Source: CALCCV01 sp964388665 (GTDB lineage: Bacteria; Bdellovibrionota; Bdellovibrionia; Bdellovibrionales; Bdellovibrionaceae). Taken from it: 64,000 nucleotides of DNA. The first letter of the stretch is position 1. Each line of letters begins with the position of its first letter. Shown here piece by piece: positions 1 through 9,300 of the stretch. The DNA is taken from NCBI GenBank assembly GCA_964388665.1, contig CAYMBJ010000001.1, positions 1-64,000 of the forward strand, written 5' to 3'. The notes under the pieces were generated by a model. The model had not been told where the DNA came from. It searched no databases and saw nothing but the letters and a program-made list of their open reading frames with translations. A program made the position numbers and the translations under genes.

Positions 1-147
1 CTAATCATAGTTTTTCTGTCTTAGCAACCTGTCCAGTTTATGGGGTCCACTATACAGCACTCAACACTTCTCTCCCTTTAGTAAGTTCATCAATCTGACG
101 ATATCTAGACCTACGTGGGGTAGGATCTCCCGCGCGGAGGCGTCTTT

Positions 148-2931
148 ATGGCAAACGGAATTTTGATTGGGGCAGCAAGCAAGCGAAATGGATTTTCCAC
201 AATCCTCATGGTGAGCATTGTGATGGTGGCCTCCGTAGCCCTCACCTTATCGGGTTATGTCATCAGCAACAATATGACCGATCAAGTCTCGGGAAAAAAA
301 GAATTCGAAATGGATCGCTCCATTGCCAAAGGATTGAATCAGTATTTGTTAAGAATTGCTCAGGAGTATTATCGGTACACAGTATCACCAACCTTAGCAG
401 AGTTGGAATCCATCACTCGCACGCGATTGACGGAGCGATTGGCCTTAGAGGTCGATGCCAGTGGCAGGGCCCTTTACACAATGGCCAATTTTAAAATAGA
501 GCAAAAGGCGAGCATGGATCAATCGCTGGTGGTCAATTCTGTGTTCAAGGGCATGATGGCGCCGCAAACGCTCTTTAGTGCCACATATCAAATCATCAAA
601 TCCAGTGCCTTTATGGGTGGCGGCGATATCAAGGTCAATGTCGAACAGATCTTTGCTATTAGCACTGTGGGGATGTTCAAATTTCAAACCTTTGTGGGCA
701 TCGGCTCCTACTCTTCCCAAGGTGCTTCCTATTTTGAAATGAAGGGGCGGATGCATTCCAATTATGACATCTGCGTCAGCAATAGTCCTGGGACCCAACC
801 CCAATATTTTGATCGTCTAACTGCTGCCGGTGGAGTCTACTTGAGCTCAAAATGCTTGGGTGGCAGCAATAAAGATGAAAACTTCTTTGTAAGCTTTGTG
901 GACAAATTTGCTCCACCCGGCGCTGGCAACCCCGTCCCCTTGAACAAATTTAAGCAGGTTGTTTCTGGCGCCACTCATGGCTGCAAAAACTGTGAGGGCA
1001 CTGGCAAAGATTGGGCAGAGTATGCCATGGACAGTTGGAAGGGACACATTCAAGACAGCGCCCACGGTGTGCCGGTTCTGACTTTGCCGGCCTCGCACCT
1101 CGCTGCGGTTCAACCGGGGCAGTGGTTCGATGGATCGGGCACTGAGACCATCGTGGGCTCTTCAAACTACCCTAAGCCCAATTGCGCAGCGCCAGATACC
1201 TGTTCGCCGGAAGGGAACATTCGGATGTTTGTCGATCCCGTGCGCCCAAGTGATTCTAATGAAGTCCGTCTTACGAAATTTTCATACACTGCGGATATCC
1301 GGATCATTGATGGTGTCTGGTTTGTGCGGGACCGATCCAATACTGACAATTGGCCGGGGATTCCCATCTGGTCCGATCATCCGGGTGATTTTGAACAAGA
1401 CGGAATAAAAGTTGGTCAAGCACAGATTCGCGCGTACTTGGCTGGCAAGCCACAGCAATGGGTTGCCAATCGAGTTCCGCAGCGCTTTTCGATCTATCGC
1501 TTTGCGCAACAGGCTGCTGGCGGCTGGGCGATCTCAGATTCGAATCAATTTGGTGTAATTTCTTATGGCGCTCTCAAAAAGGTAAACTCAAGCACCAGCG
1601 CGCAGCCCTGGGAGCCCGCCCACTATGTGCAATCCAGCACCGAGGGAAAACTCCTTTGCAATGCCAAGGATGCAACGGCAAACGAATTGCAAACATCATG
1701 CGCTGGTGGCACCTGTGGTCTTGTGGGTGCTATGTCCGGTGGTTTGAAGTGCCAACCCACAGGCGGCGGAACAGCTTTTGATATGAGAGCCTCAACACAA
1801 TTCTTAAATGCGGCACGTTCGGGCTATGCCAGTCCCAATTTGCGCTATGGCGTAGCACCCGGCCCTGCCGGGATAACGATGTCTGGTTGTGCAGCTCCCA
1901 CAGAGGACAATAGCCGCTTAGAGCATTCGCGAATGATGCCTATGAATGTCAATATGCGGGCGTTTTATGAGGCGCTAGCAGACACCACCCCTGGAGAGCT
2001 GGGATCTTATTTTGACGGTGGAAGGAATTTTAACGGTCAGGTATATATAGCTCATCGCTGGGCCAATGACAACGTCGCCAATAGCCTGACCGAGGGATTT
2101 ACAATGGATCCCGATTTCAAAACTTTGATTCCAGTATGGGCTTCGCATGGCAATTTTGCCGATGCCACCCAAATACCACCGACGGGTCCTGAGGTGCAGC
2201 AGTCCCTCCCCTATCCCCTCTGCTCCGCAAGTCTGGCAGGGCAAAACTTTGATACTCAAGGGGCATTTAAAATTCCCAATTGTGACACCTACAAGCCGGG
2301 CTCTGGCACCAACTACAATTATATAAATATGGTGCGCCTTTACAACGGCAAGCAATTGGACGGAATTGATCCCGCGAAGGGGCGCATTTTAGGTAAAGGA
2401 CTGTCTGTTGTTTCCAGCCAAGCGCTCGCAATGCTGGGAAGCTGGAACGCCGACTCCGCTCCCGCGAATCTCGAAGACAATAGCGCCGCCTATGAACCTT
2501 GGATACCGACGATGGTTGCTGGTGACCGTGTCGGCAATTACTCCAACGGCTGGAGCGACGAAAATGCGCGGTGGACCTATTTGAACCAGCTCGCCGTCAG
2601 ATATTGCAGTTCGGGCACAGTGTACAATCCTGAATGGGTGCCGAGAAGAGCTGAAGACACCCGCTATGTGGTGGCTCGACTTGGCTCTTGGATGGGTCAT
2701 GACGAATACTGGAGCGGAAAAAAATTAGAAATAGTGGGCACATCAGCTGGTGCCTTTTATCCTGTATACCACCGGGTTGCTTTTGTCGGAAGTGACTACA
2801 ATCCGAAAGACATTTGGGTGTACACGCCGCCGCTAAGAATCAATGAGTACGACCCCCATTTCGACTATATTCAGCCGCCGGCAGCGCCCGCCTTCACAGT
2901 GGTGAGTCCCGTAAAAGAAAAAATCCGGTAG
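148..2931 (+). CDS. Large PilX-like surface/secreted protein with pilin-type N-terminus
   Basis: A 927-residue protein starting at an ATG 8 nt after a GGAGG ribosome binding site. Residues about 13-40 (KRNGFSTILMVSIVMVAS and onward) are a basic stretch, a Gly-Phe step and a long hydrophobic helix, the arrangement of type IV pilin and PilX-type minor pilin signals, although the usual Glu at position 5 of the mature chain is absent. The remainder is a large extracellular-looking region rich in Gly, Ser, Asn and aromatic residues, with several Cys. No catalytic motif was recognised. By inference it is exported and anchored through the N-terminal helix, perhaps as a pilus-associated tip or adhesin. 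No pilus assembly gene lies next to it inside the window, so the pilin link rests on the N-terminus alone. Confidence 0.7.
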   Translation: MANGILIGAASKRNGFSTILMVSIVMVASVALTLSGYVISNNMTDQVSGKKEFEMDRSIAKGLNQYLLRIAQEYYRYTVSPTLAELESITRTRLTERLALEVDASGRALYTMANFKIEQKASMDQSLVVNSVFKGMMAPQTLFSATYQIIKSSAFMGGGDIKVNVEQIFAISTVGMFKFQTFVGIGSYSSQGASYFEMKGRMHSNYDICVSNSPGTQPQYFDRLTAAGGVYLSSKCLGGSNKDENFFVSFVDKFAPPGAGNPVPLNKFKQVVSGATHGCKNCEGTGKDWAEYAMDSWKGHIQDSAHGVPVLTLPASHLAAVQPGQWFDGSGTETIVGSSNYPKPNCAAPDTCSPEGNIRMFVDPVRPSDSNEVRLTKFSYTADIRIIDGVWFVRDRSNTDNWPGIPIWSDHPGDFEQDGIKVGQAQIRAYLAGKPQQWVANRVPQRFSIYRFAQQAAGGWAISDSNQFGVISYGALKKVNSSTSAQPWEPAHYVQSSTEGKLLCNAKDATANELQTSCAGGTCGLVGAMSGGLKCQPTGGGTAFDMRASTQFLNAARSGYASPNLRYGVAPGPAGITMSGCAAPTEDNSRLEHSRMMPMNVNMRAFYEALADTTPGELGSYFDGGRNFNGQVYIAHRWANDNVANSLTEGFTMDPDFKTLIPVWASHGNFADATQIPPTGPEVQQSLPYPLCSASLAGQNFDTQGAFKIPNCDTYKPGSGTNYNYINMVRLYNGKQLDGIDPAKGRILGKGLSVVSSQALAMLGSWNADSAPANLEDNSAAYEPWIPTMVAGDRVGNYSNGWSDENARWTYLNQLAVRYCSSGTVYNPEWVPRRAEDTRYVVARLGSWMGHDEYWSGKKLEIVGTSAGAFYPVYHRVAFVGSDYNPKDIWVYTPPLRINEYDPHFDYIQPPAAPAFTVVSPVKEKIR

Positions 2932-3018
2932 CTCAAGCGAGCAGGTGGTCTCAAATCCCTCCGTGGCATCGCGCTGGCAAGCATGCTCAATGTAGTTTCA
3001 ATCCGGCACGCTTCGTTG

Positions 3019-3523
3019 TTATTTTGCACTATCAGCAGATGGAATTATCAGTTCTCTCGGAGGACCAAGTGGAGGAGTACTCAGTTGTGCATTAACTGCG
3101 ACGGAACAACCTTCCGTTCTGCAGCAGCCCGCTAAAGACTGCACTGGGAGTTGGGGAAACAAATTGTTCTTTATGTCTTGGTCGAGGATTGCATACTGGG
3201 GGTTCATGCTCGGGCATTCCTGAGCACCAGCAGCCTTTGCTCCTTGATTCCAATCCAGTCCGCAAACGGCATCAGTGGAGGTCGCGACGACTGAGCAAAG
3301 GTCAGTTCTTTTGCTGGATGTTTTTCTCTGCAATAGGACCCTATAGGCTCCGTGCTTCTGTATTGGATGAAACTGATTATATAAGGTGTAGATGAATTCT
3401 CTCCTTGGTGCATCTCGATTAATAACCGGAGTCTTACGGGGTTCTTCGCCACGAAGTAGCTCCCAAAGTCGAGCTGGGATGCAGCAGCACAGTTGCAAGG
3501 AAAATCCGTAGATACACTTTCAT
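3019..3523 (-). pseudogene. Frameshifted small secreted Cys-rich protein
   Basis: On the minus strand an ATG at 3523 with a GGAG site 7 nt upstream opens a signal peptide (MKVYLRIFLATVLL followed by HPSSTLGA), but this frame stops at 3434 after 29 codons. A different frame covering the same stretch is open for about 160 codons down to 3019 and carries six Cys in its second half, including a CC pair and a CxxxxC spacing typical of small exported disulfide proteins. The simplest reading is one secreted protein of about 165 residues broken by a frameshift between about 3440 and 3500. A palindrome TGATCT-AA-AGATCA at 3559-3572 sits upstream. No family was recognised, and a sequencing error is possible. 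Confidence 0.45.
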
Positions 3524-3643
3524 CTTGATTTCTCCAATAAAAATAGCTGGCAAATTGATGATCTAAAGATCAGATCAGGTTCTATTATTACATACATTGG
3601 TGATCTGTTGCCCCTCCCTTGATACAATTCTAGATCCTACTAA

Positions 3644-3792
3644 CAGGCTCCTGAAATACATAGAGACAGGCTCCTCAAAAAGGAAAAGATGCAAGGCCGC
3701 AGGTACCAAATCGAACGTAGGCGTAGCATGTGCTACGTCGAAGTGAGATTTGGCACCGAGAACGCAGCAGATTTTCCTTTTTCAGGAGCCTG
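3644..3792. repeat. CAGGCTCC repeat, long palindromic form (copy R1)
   Basis: Begins with CAGGCTCCTGAAA and a second copy (CAGGCTCCTCAAAAAGG) at 3667; from there to 3792 the sequence folds back on itself and ends in CCTTTTTCAGGAGCCTG. The centre is a hairpin (GTAGC-atgt-GCTAC) flanked by CCAAATC and GATTTGG. It is a near-complete copy of the element seen again at 35079-35208 and lies directly upstream of thiL. It has a short miniature-element look, but no transposase is present. Confidence 0.8.
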
Positions 3793-3876
3793 CTAATTGT
3801 GTGCAAGGGGTCCGATACATCTGTTTGGCATAGCAATTGGCTTGCAGGCATGCTGCTGATGTATTATTTCTCAGCA

Positions 3877-5064
3877 ATGAATGATGAATTTGAACTGATC
3901 AATTACATTCAAAAATTGCCGGCGGCCCAGGTGACCGGTGTTTTTAGGGAATTCATTGGCTCTCAGGCGACTGAGCAAAAAATGGTGAACTTAAAAAAGT
4001 ATTTTGGTATTGGCAATGACTGTTGCTATTTGCCGGGCCCAAACGGCCATTGGCTCGCTTTTTCCACTGATGTCTTTACTGATGGGTTTCATTTTCGCAG
4101 TGATATGGCTTCTCCTGAAGACATCGCTGCAAAGGCGATGCGTGCCAGTTTGAGTGACCTCGCGCCCGCGGGGGCTAGGCCATTGGGTGTGATGGTTGGC
4201 TTGGGCTTGCCGCAGGGGGCGGGCGCCGCTTGGCTCAAACGACTTATGGATCAAGTTTCAACGGAATGCCTCATGCAGGGCGCACAGCTTCTAGGTGGAG
4301 ACAGTGTTCAAGCGCAAAGTTTTTTTCTGAATATCACTGTTGTTGGCGAAGTGCGCTCACGCACTCTGGTGTCCAGAGCTGTAGCTGAAGTCGGCGACGG
4401 CATTTTTGTTACGGGTCCACTGGGCGATTCCAGTGCGGGCTTAGAAATTGTTTTGCAGAAGCGGGCAGAGATCGACAAAGAGAGCTGTCGCACGCAGAAC
4501 TCCAGTGCACAGGGCGCTTTAGAATTGCGCACTTTTGCGCTCCACACTTCAGCTTCGCGCAATTCAGCTTCGGGCACAACTGAGGAGGCCGCTACACTAC
4601 TAGATCAATTGGTGCGAAAACATTATTGTCCTGAGTCGCGCTGGCGGCAGGGAATGTGGTTGCTCAATTCGGGTTACTCTATATGTATGATGGACATTTC
4701 CGATGGTCTTGTTGGAGATCTTCGGCACATTTTGCAATCTTCAAAAAAGTCTGCGCAAATTGATCTGCGGAAAATTCCATTTTCACCAATTTTGCGAGAG
4801 CACTGTCAAGAAAATGAAGCGCAAATGCTCCGGCACGCATTGACTGGAGGCGAGGATTTTGAGCTGCTTCTGACAATTCCCGCGGACAAGATCCGAGAAG
4901 CGCAGACCCAGTATCAAAAGGAGTTCGGTCAGGTATTGCATCACATTGGCGAGGTGACAGCGTTAAAGGTCAATACACCTGTTGAGTATTTGCCGGCCGA
5001 CACAGCCAAGAGATTGCGAATTGAAACTTGGAAAAGCTATTCAGCTAAGTTTGCATCCGCTTAG
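3877..5064 (+). CDS. thiL: Thiamine-monophosphate kinase
   Basis: Phosphorylates thiamine monophosphate to the active cofactor thiamine diphosphate in the cytoplasm. AIRS/ThiL features are in order: an STDVFTDGFHF metal/ATP region, SDLAPAGARPLG, GGDSVQ, MDISDGLVGDL and GGEDFELL. The reading frame extends upstream to 3730, but those codons fall inside the palindromic repeat R1, so I place the start at the ATG at 3877 (MNDEFELI); 3850 is an alternative. No clear Shine-Dalgarno is visible. At 395 residues it is about 60-70 longer than usual ThiL; the excess is a low-complexity Ser/Ala/Glu-rich insertion at roughly residues 195-245, between the GDSSAGLE segment and the second ATP-binding half. 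Confidence 0.88.
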   Translation: MNDEFELINYIQKLPAAQVTGVFREFIGSQATEQKMVNLKKYFGIGNDCCYLPGPNGHWLAFSTDVFTDGFHFRSDMASPEDIAAKAMRASLSDLAPAGARPLGVMVGLGLPQGAGAAWLKRLMDQVSTECLMQGAQLLGGDSVQAQSFFLNITVVGEVRSRTLVSRAVAEVGDGIFVTGPLGDSSAGLEIVLQKRAEIDKESCRTQNSSAQGALELRTFALHTSASRNSASGTTEEAATLLDQLVRKHYCPESRWRQGMWLLNSGYSICMMDISDGLVGDLRHILQSSKKSAQIDLRKIPFSPILREHCQENEAQMLRHALTGGEDFELLLTIPADKIREAQTQYQKEFGQVLHHIGEVTALKVNTPVEYLPADTAKRLRIETWKSYSAKFASA

Positions 5065-5146
5065 ACCGTTTGTGTTTGACTATATTATCAAATTGATCCA
5101 TGGGTATCACTTTTAACTGATTGTAAATACTGAAGTTTTAATTTTA

Positions 5147-5172
5147 TTGCGACATCTTTCAAAATGTCGTAA
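5147..5172. promoter_or_regulatory. Inverted repeat upstream of the nucleotidyltransferase pair
   Basis: TTGCGACAT (5147-5155) and ATGTCGTAA (5164-5172) are inverted repeats with 9-bp arms, one mismatch (G-T) and an 8-bp spacer, ending 8 nt before the ATG at 5181. The position suits an operator for autoregulation, or a hairpin in the leader. It is an inference from position and symmetry only. Confidence 0.45.
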
Positions 5173-5180
5173 TATGGTTT

Positions 5181-5708
5181 ATGGACGTCGGTAAGCTAAA
5201 TGAAGAAAAGATGAGAGAGGCCCTGACCTGCTTAGATGATTTTGCGGTCGAAGAAATCGTTTTGATAATTGGGGGCGGTGGAGCCATGTTGCTGGCACAC
5301 TCCTATCCGCTTGCCACATCTGATATTGATGCAGTTCCCAAGGGAATGGACATTCAGTCCTTAGGAGAACTTGTCCGTAAGGTGGCGGCAAAGCTGAACA
5401 TAGCTAAAGATTGGTTGAATCCTTATTATTCGGCCTTTGCCCACAATCTCCCTGCTGATTATGGAGATCGATTGATTGAAGTTTTTCGTGGAGAGAAAGT
5501 TGTTGGACTGGCTTTGGGAGCCGAAGATCTTCTGGTGATGAAGTGCTTTGCCCACCGCCAAAAAGATGTCGGACATGCTAAAATGCTTTTGAAACGAGGG
5601 GCTGATTTTTCTTTCGTGCAAAGGCACATTGAAAATCTTAAGACGAAGGGCTTCTTGGGTTGTGACCAGGCTCTCGATTTTCTTGACGACCTATTGGATC
5701 AAATCTAA
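5181..5708 (+). CDS. DUF6036/MNT-like nucleotidyltransferase, possible toxin
   Basis: A 175-residue protein with the polymerase-beta-type nucleotidyltransferase signature: a glycine-rich strand (IIGGGGAMLLAHSY) followed by TSDIDAVP, where the DID acids would bind metal, and later EDLLVMKCFAHRQKDVGHA, matching the 'edlilmK...R.KD..D' helix of the DUF6036/AbiEii-type families. Such enzymes are commonly toxins of bicistronic toxin-antitoxin or phage-abortive modules. The stop codon overlaps the next ATG by one base (TAATG), indicating tight coupling. An inverted repeat lies just upstream. The start at 5181 has no strong Shine-Dalgarno; ATG 5211 is an alternative. The toxin role is an inference from family and gene pairing. 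Confidence 0.7.
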   Translation: MDVGKLNEEKMREALTCLDDFAVEEIVLIIGGGGAMLLAHSYPLATSDIDAVPKGMDIQSLGELVRKVAAKLNIAKDWLNPYYSAFAHNLPADYGDRLIEVFRGEKVVGLALGAEDLLVMKCFAHRQKDVGHAKMLLKRGADFSFVQRHIENLKTKGFLGCDQALDFLDDLLDQI

Positions 5709-6391
5709 TGGGTCGGGTTTTGGTACCTTGTCTTGATGATTTAATAAGTGCCTATGCAAAATGTGAGAATGGGCCACTCAGTTACGTAGAGATTGTTCGT
5801 TTGGCGCAGTTCTCGAGGTTTGACCCTCGCCTGGCAGAATTGCTCGTTAAAAATATTGGCGAAAATTGGGAACAATATGACCCACTAAAATTGAATACTG
5901 CCAATATTCATTCTGGCAGCCCATTTGTGCTTGCCGTTTTGTTAGAATTTGTAAAACTGCTCCTGAAAGCAAAATCTAAAATCGATCGACGGTTTGCTCC
6001 TTGGATGAAAATAGTAACCAGTGGCACAACTCCTGGTTCTTACGAGCAGTTTTTTTTGTGTCAACTGGCCCTTGGCGGAAAACTCATGAGAAATTTAGGA
6101 GAAAATAGCAATCGAGTTTTTCTCAAATGGGGTTGCTTGGGCAATGAAGTTCTTATCAACAAATCTGCTAAATTTGAACAAACTCTCCTGCCCCTAGAAG
6201 TGCGCAATCGGGAAATTAAAAAACTATTGAAAAAACGCCTCTCATTTACGGTAAATCATTACCTAGAACACCTCAACGGCCAGGTGAGTCGCAGGCAAGC
6301 CGAAAGGGACCTAAAGAAAAGTCCGCTGCTGATTTCGATTGGAAAAACGCGATCTAAACTTTACAAAGCCAAAGGATCGCCCGCCAGATGA
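5708..6391 (+). CDS. Partner of the nucleotidyltransferase, putative antitoxin
   Basis: A 227-residue, basic, soluble protein, translationally coupled to the upstream nucleotidyltransferase gene through a TAATG overlap. I do not recognise the family. The C-terminal 45 residues (HLNGQVSRRQAERDLKK and the following ISIGKTRSKLYKAK) resemble a winged helix-turn-helix of the type 'vSrrTaeRDLkkL...GkGrst.Y', so DNA or nucleic-acid binding is plausible. The N-terminal two thirds look alpha-helical. In AbiE and related systems a DNA-binding antitoxin pairs with a nucleotidyltransferase, usually in the opposite gene order. It ends 7 bp before the convergent RND gene, leaving no space for a terminator. 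Confidence 0.6.
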   Translation: MGRVLVPCLDDLISAYAKCENGPLSYVEIVRLAQFSRFDPRLAELLVKNIGENWEQYDPLKLNTANIHSGSPFVLAVLLEFVKLLLKAKSKIDRRFAPWMKIVTSGTTPGSYEQFFLCQLALGGKLMRNLGENSNRVFLKWGCLGNEVLINKSAKFEQTLLPLEVRNREIKKLLKKRLSFTVNHYLEHLNGQVSRRQAERDLKKSPLLISIGKTRSKLYKAKGSPAR

Positions 6392-6398
6392 ACATTTG

Positions 6399-9300
6399 CT
6401 ACTCGGTCAAAGTTGCGGTGTTTGAGGGGGCTTTGTGTTCGCGCTTAAAGGCGACATAAAACGCGGGAACCACATAGAACGTCATGAGTGTAGAGAGCAA
6501 GATTCCACCGACTACGGCCAGCGCCATGGGCTGGCGGGTTTCGGCACCTTCTCCGTATCCAAATGCTTGAGGCAAGGCCGCAGCGATGGTGGCAAAGGAT
6601 GTCATCAAGATGGGGCGCAAACGATGAGCGGCGGCGTCGAGTACGGAGTCTATGGTGGAGAGGCCTTCGGCTAATTTGTGATTGGCAAATTCCAGCAAGA
6701 GGATCGAGTTCTTTTTGACGATTCCCATCAGTAGCAGAATGCCGATCATGCTAAAGATATTGACGGAAAGGTCGGCGCCCCACAGGGCTACGATGGCGCC
6801 CGTAAAGCTAAATGGCAGCGCCACCAAGATGATGACTGGATCCAAGTAACTGTTGAATTGCGAAGCCAAAATCATATAGGCCACCAAGAGGCCAAGGATC
6901 AGCGCAAACCAAATTCCGCCAAATGACTCCTGAAAAACTTTTGAAGAGCCGCCTATGGAGAGGGAGTAGCCTGTGGGAAGACTCTTGCCCATTTCAATGA
7001 TCTTGTCGATCACGGCTTGCTGTGATTGGCCGCGGACAATGTTGCCGTTGATACCAATGGAGCGAGTGCGATCCTCGCGGTAGATCGCTTGCAGTGATTT
7101 GGTTTCGGAGATGTCGGCAACATCGCCAAGAGAAATGAGTTCGCCCCGGTTGTTGCGAATTTTGATATTTTTGATTCGCTCAAGATGCTTCAGGTCCTCG
7201 TCGCGCAAGCGCAAGCGAATGTCGTAGCGTCGTCCATCCACTGAGACATTTCCGACCGCTAGGCCGCCAATCAGTGCGCGCACCGTTTCGCTGATGTCGG
7301 CGATACTCACTCCGCGCGCATTTGCATTTTTGCGATTGGGAACCACATGAATCTCGGGACTCTCCGGCCTGTAGTTGGTGTCCATATCAATGCCAAGGCC
7401 CAAGGTTTCGAGCTCCTCCATCATCTTGTTTGCAGTTTCTCCCAAGACTTCGAGATTGGGTCCCTTTAAATTAAAATCAATGGGAAAGCTTCGACGGGAG
7501 CCAAAACTTTGCAAGGATGGATCTTGGATGATGATACGTGCGCCCTTGATCGCTTTGCTTTTTTCGCGCAGCTCTTCCATCAAATCTGCCACGGGGCGAC
7601 GGGTGTCTTTGGGTTGCAAAGTGATAAAGCCAAATGCCGAGGTGGATTCGCCACTCCAGCCACCGATCGAAATCAGCACACGCTTGACCTCTGGCATGGC
7701 ACGAATGATGGCCTCTAATTTTTGAGCGATGCCATCCGTGTACTGTAAGCTTGAGCCTTCAGGTGTGGTTACGCGAATCATAAAACGACTTTGATCCTGC
7801 GGGGGGACCATCTCTTTGCGCAATTTTGGAAAGAGAAACAACGAAGCCACAAACATGGCTGTCGAAAGCAAAATGACGGACCACTTAAAACGAATGGCTA
7901 TAGCCAAAGTGCTGAGATAAAACTTTTGCAATTTGGCAAGTCCGGCTTCGACCCCGCGGTAGACAAAATGAGTGGGGGTTTTGTCGGCCAAGATCTGTGC
8001 TGAGCGCATCGGAGCCAGTGTAACTGCCTCGAAAAGAGAAAAGAGCACAGCAACAGAAATCGTGACTCCAAACTGCAGCAGATATTTGCCGATGATTCCG
8101 TCCATAAAAGCCACCGGCAAAAAGATTGCGACAATGGCCAAGGTTGCAGCGATAGCGGCAAAGGTGATCTCTTTGGTGCCATCTCTTGCTGCGAGTTTGC
8201 GCGATTTGCCCATTCCTTTGTGGCGCATGATGTTTTCAAGCACCATGATTGCATCATCAACCACAATCCCGATGGCCAAAGTGAGGCCAAGCAGGGTGAA
8301 GGTATTGAGTGTAAAATCTAACTGATCGAAAATAAAAAACGTTCCCATAATGGAAACGGGAATGGCCAGAATCACATTGAAAGTGGAAGTGATGGTGCCA
8401 AAAAAGAGAAAACAAACAAATGCTGTCAACAGAGCCGCCAGCACCAAGTGAAATTTCAATTCATTTACCGACTCTTCGATATAGGTGGTGGAGTCAAAAT
8501 TAACCGCCATCTCCATGCCTGCAGGCAGACTTTTTTGCACCTCGGCCAACCTGGCTTTGACAGCCTTGGCCACTGCCACCGCATTGCTGCCTCTTTGCTT
8601 GCGAATTCCGATGCCCATGGCCGGCTGGCCATCCACTCGGATCATGCGCACGACATCTTCGAGATCGTCTTCTGCCTTAACGACTTTGCCCAGCGGAATG
8701 GGCACGTACGAAATGGTACCGCCGCGACGTTGAATGAGCAATTTTTCCAACTCAGAGGCTGTGCTAATTTCGCCTAGGGTGCGCACTGACCAGCTCTTTT
8801 CGCCAATATCGAGTTTTCCAACTGGCAGCTCGCTACTTTCGGATTTGATTGTGCTGATGACATCTTGAACTGTGAGCGAATACTGGCTGAGTTGATTGAT
8901 AGAGAGCCAGACTCGCAGGGCGGGATCTACGTATCCACCCAAGATGATATCACTGACACCTTCTACAGTGAGGAACTTGTCTTGAACCTGATCGCGCATA
9001 TAGGTGATCATTTCTTTGAGTTTCATATTGGGAGCTTTTACGGCGAGCCACATGATGGGCTGATCCTCAGGATTGGTTTTGCTCACCACCGGAGTGTCGA
9101 CCCCTGCGGGCAGTCCTCGCTGTGCCTGAAAAATTTTACTGTTGATCTCGAGCATAACTTCATTGATATCTTTGTTTATGCCAAATTCGAGCGATATAGA
9201 GGCGCGACCGGCTCTTGCCGTCGAGCTCATGCTGCGCACCCCTTCCACTGAAATCAGTGCATTCTCAATGGGATCAATGACAGTGGACTCGATGACTTCG

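Noticed and set aside
3730..3876. Extension of thiL upstream to 3730
   Set aside because: Those 49 codons come from the palindromic repeat R1, which has no reason to be coding; ThiL homology begins near 3877.
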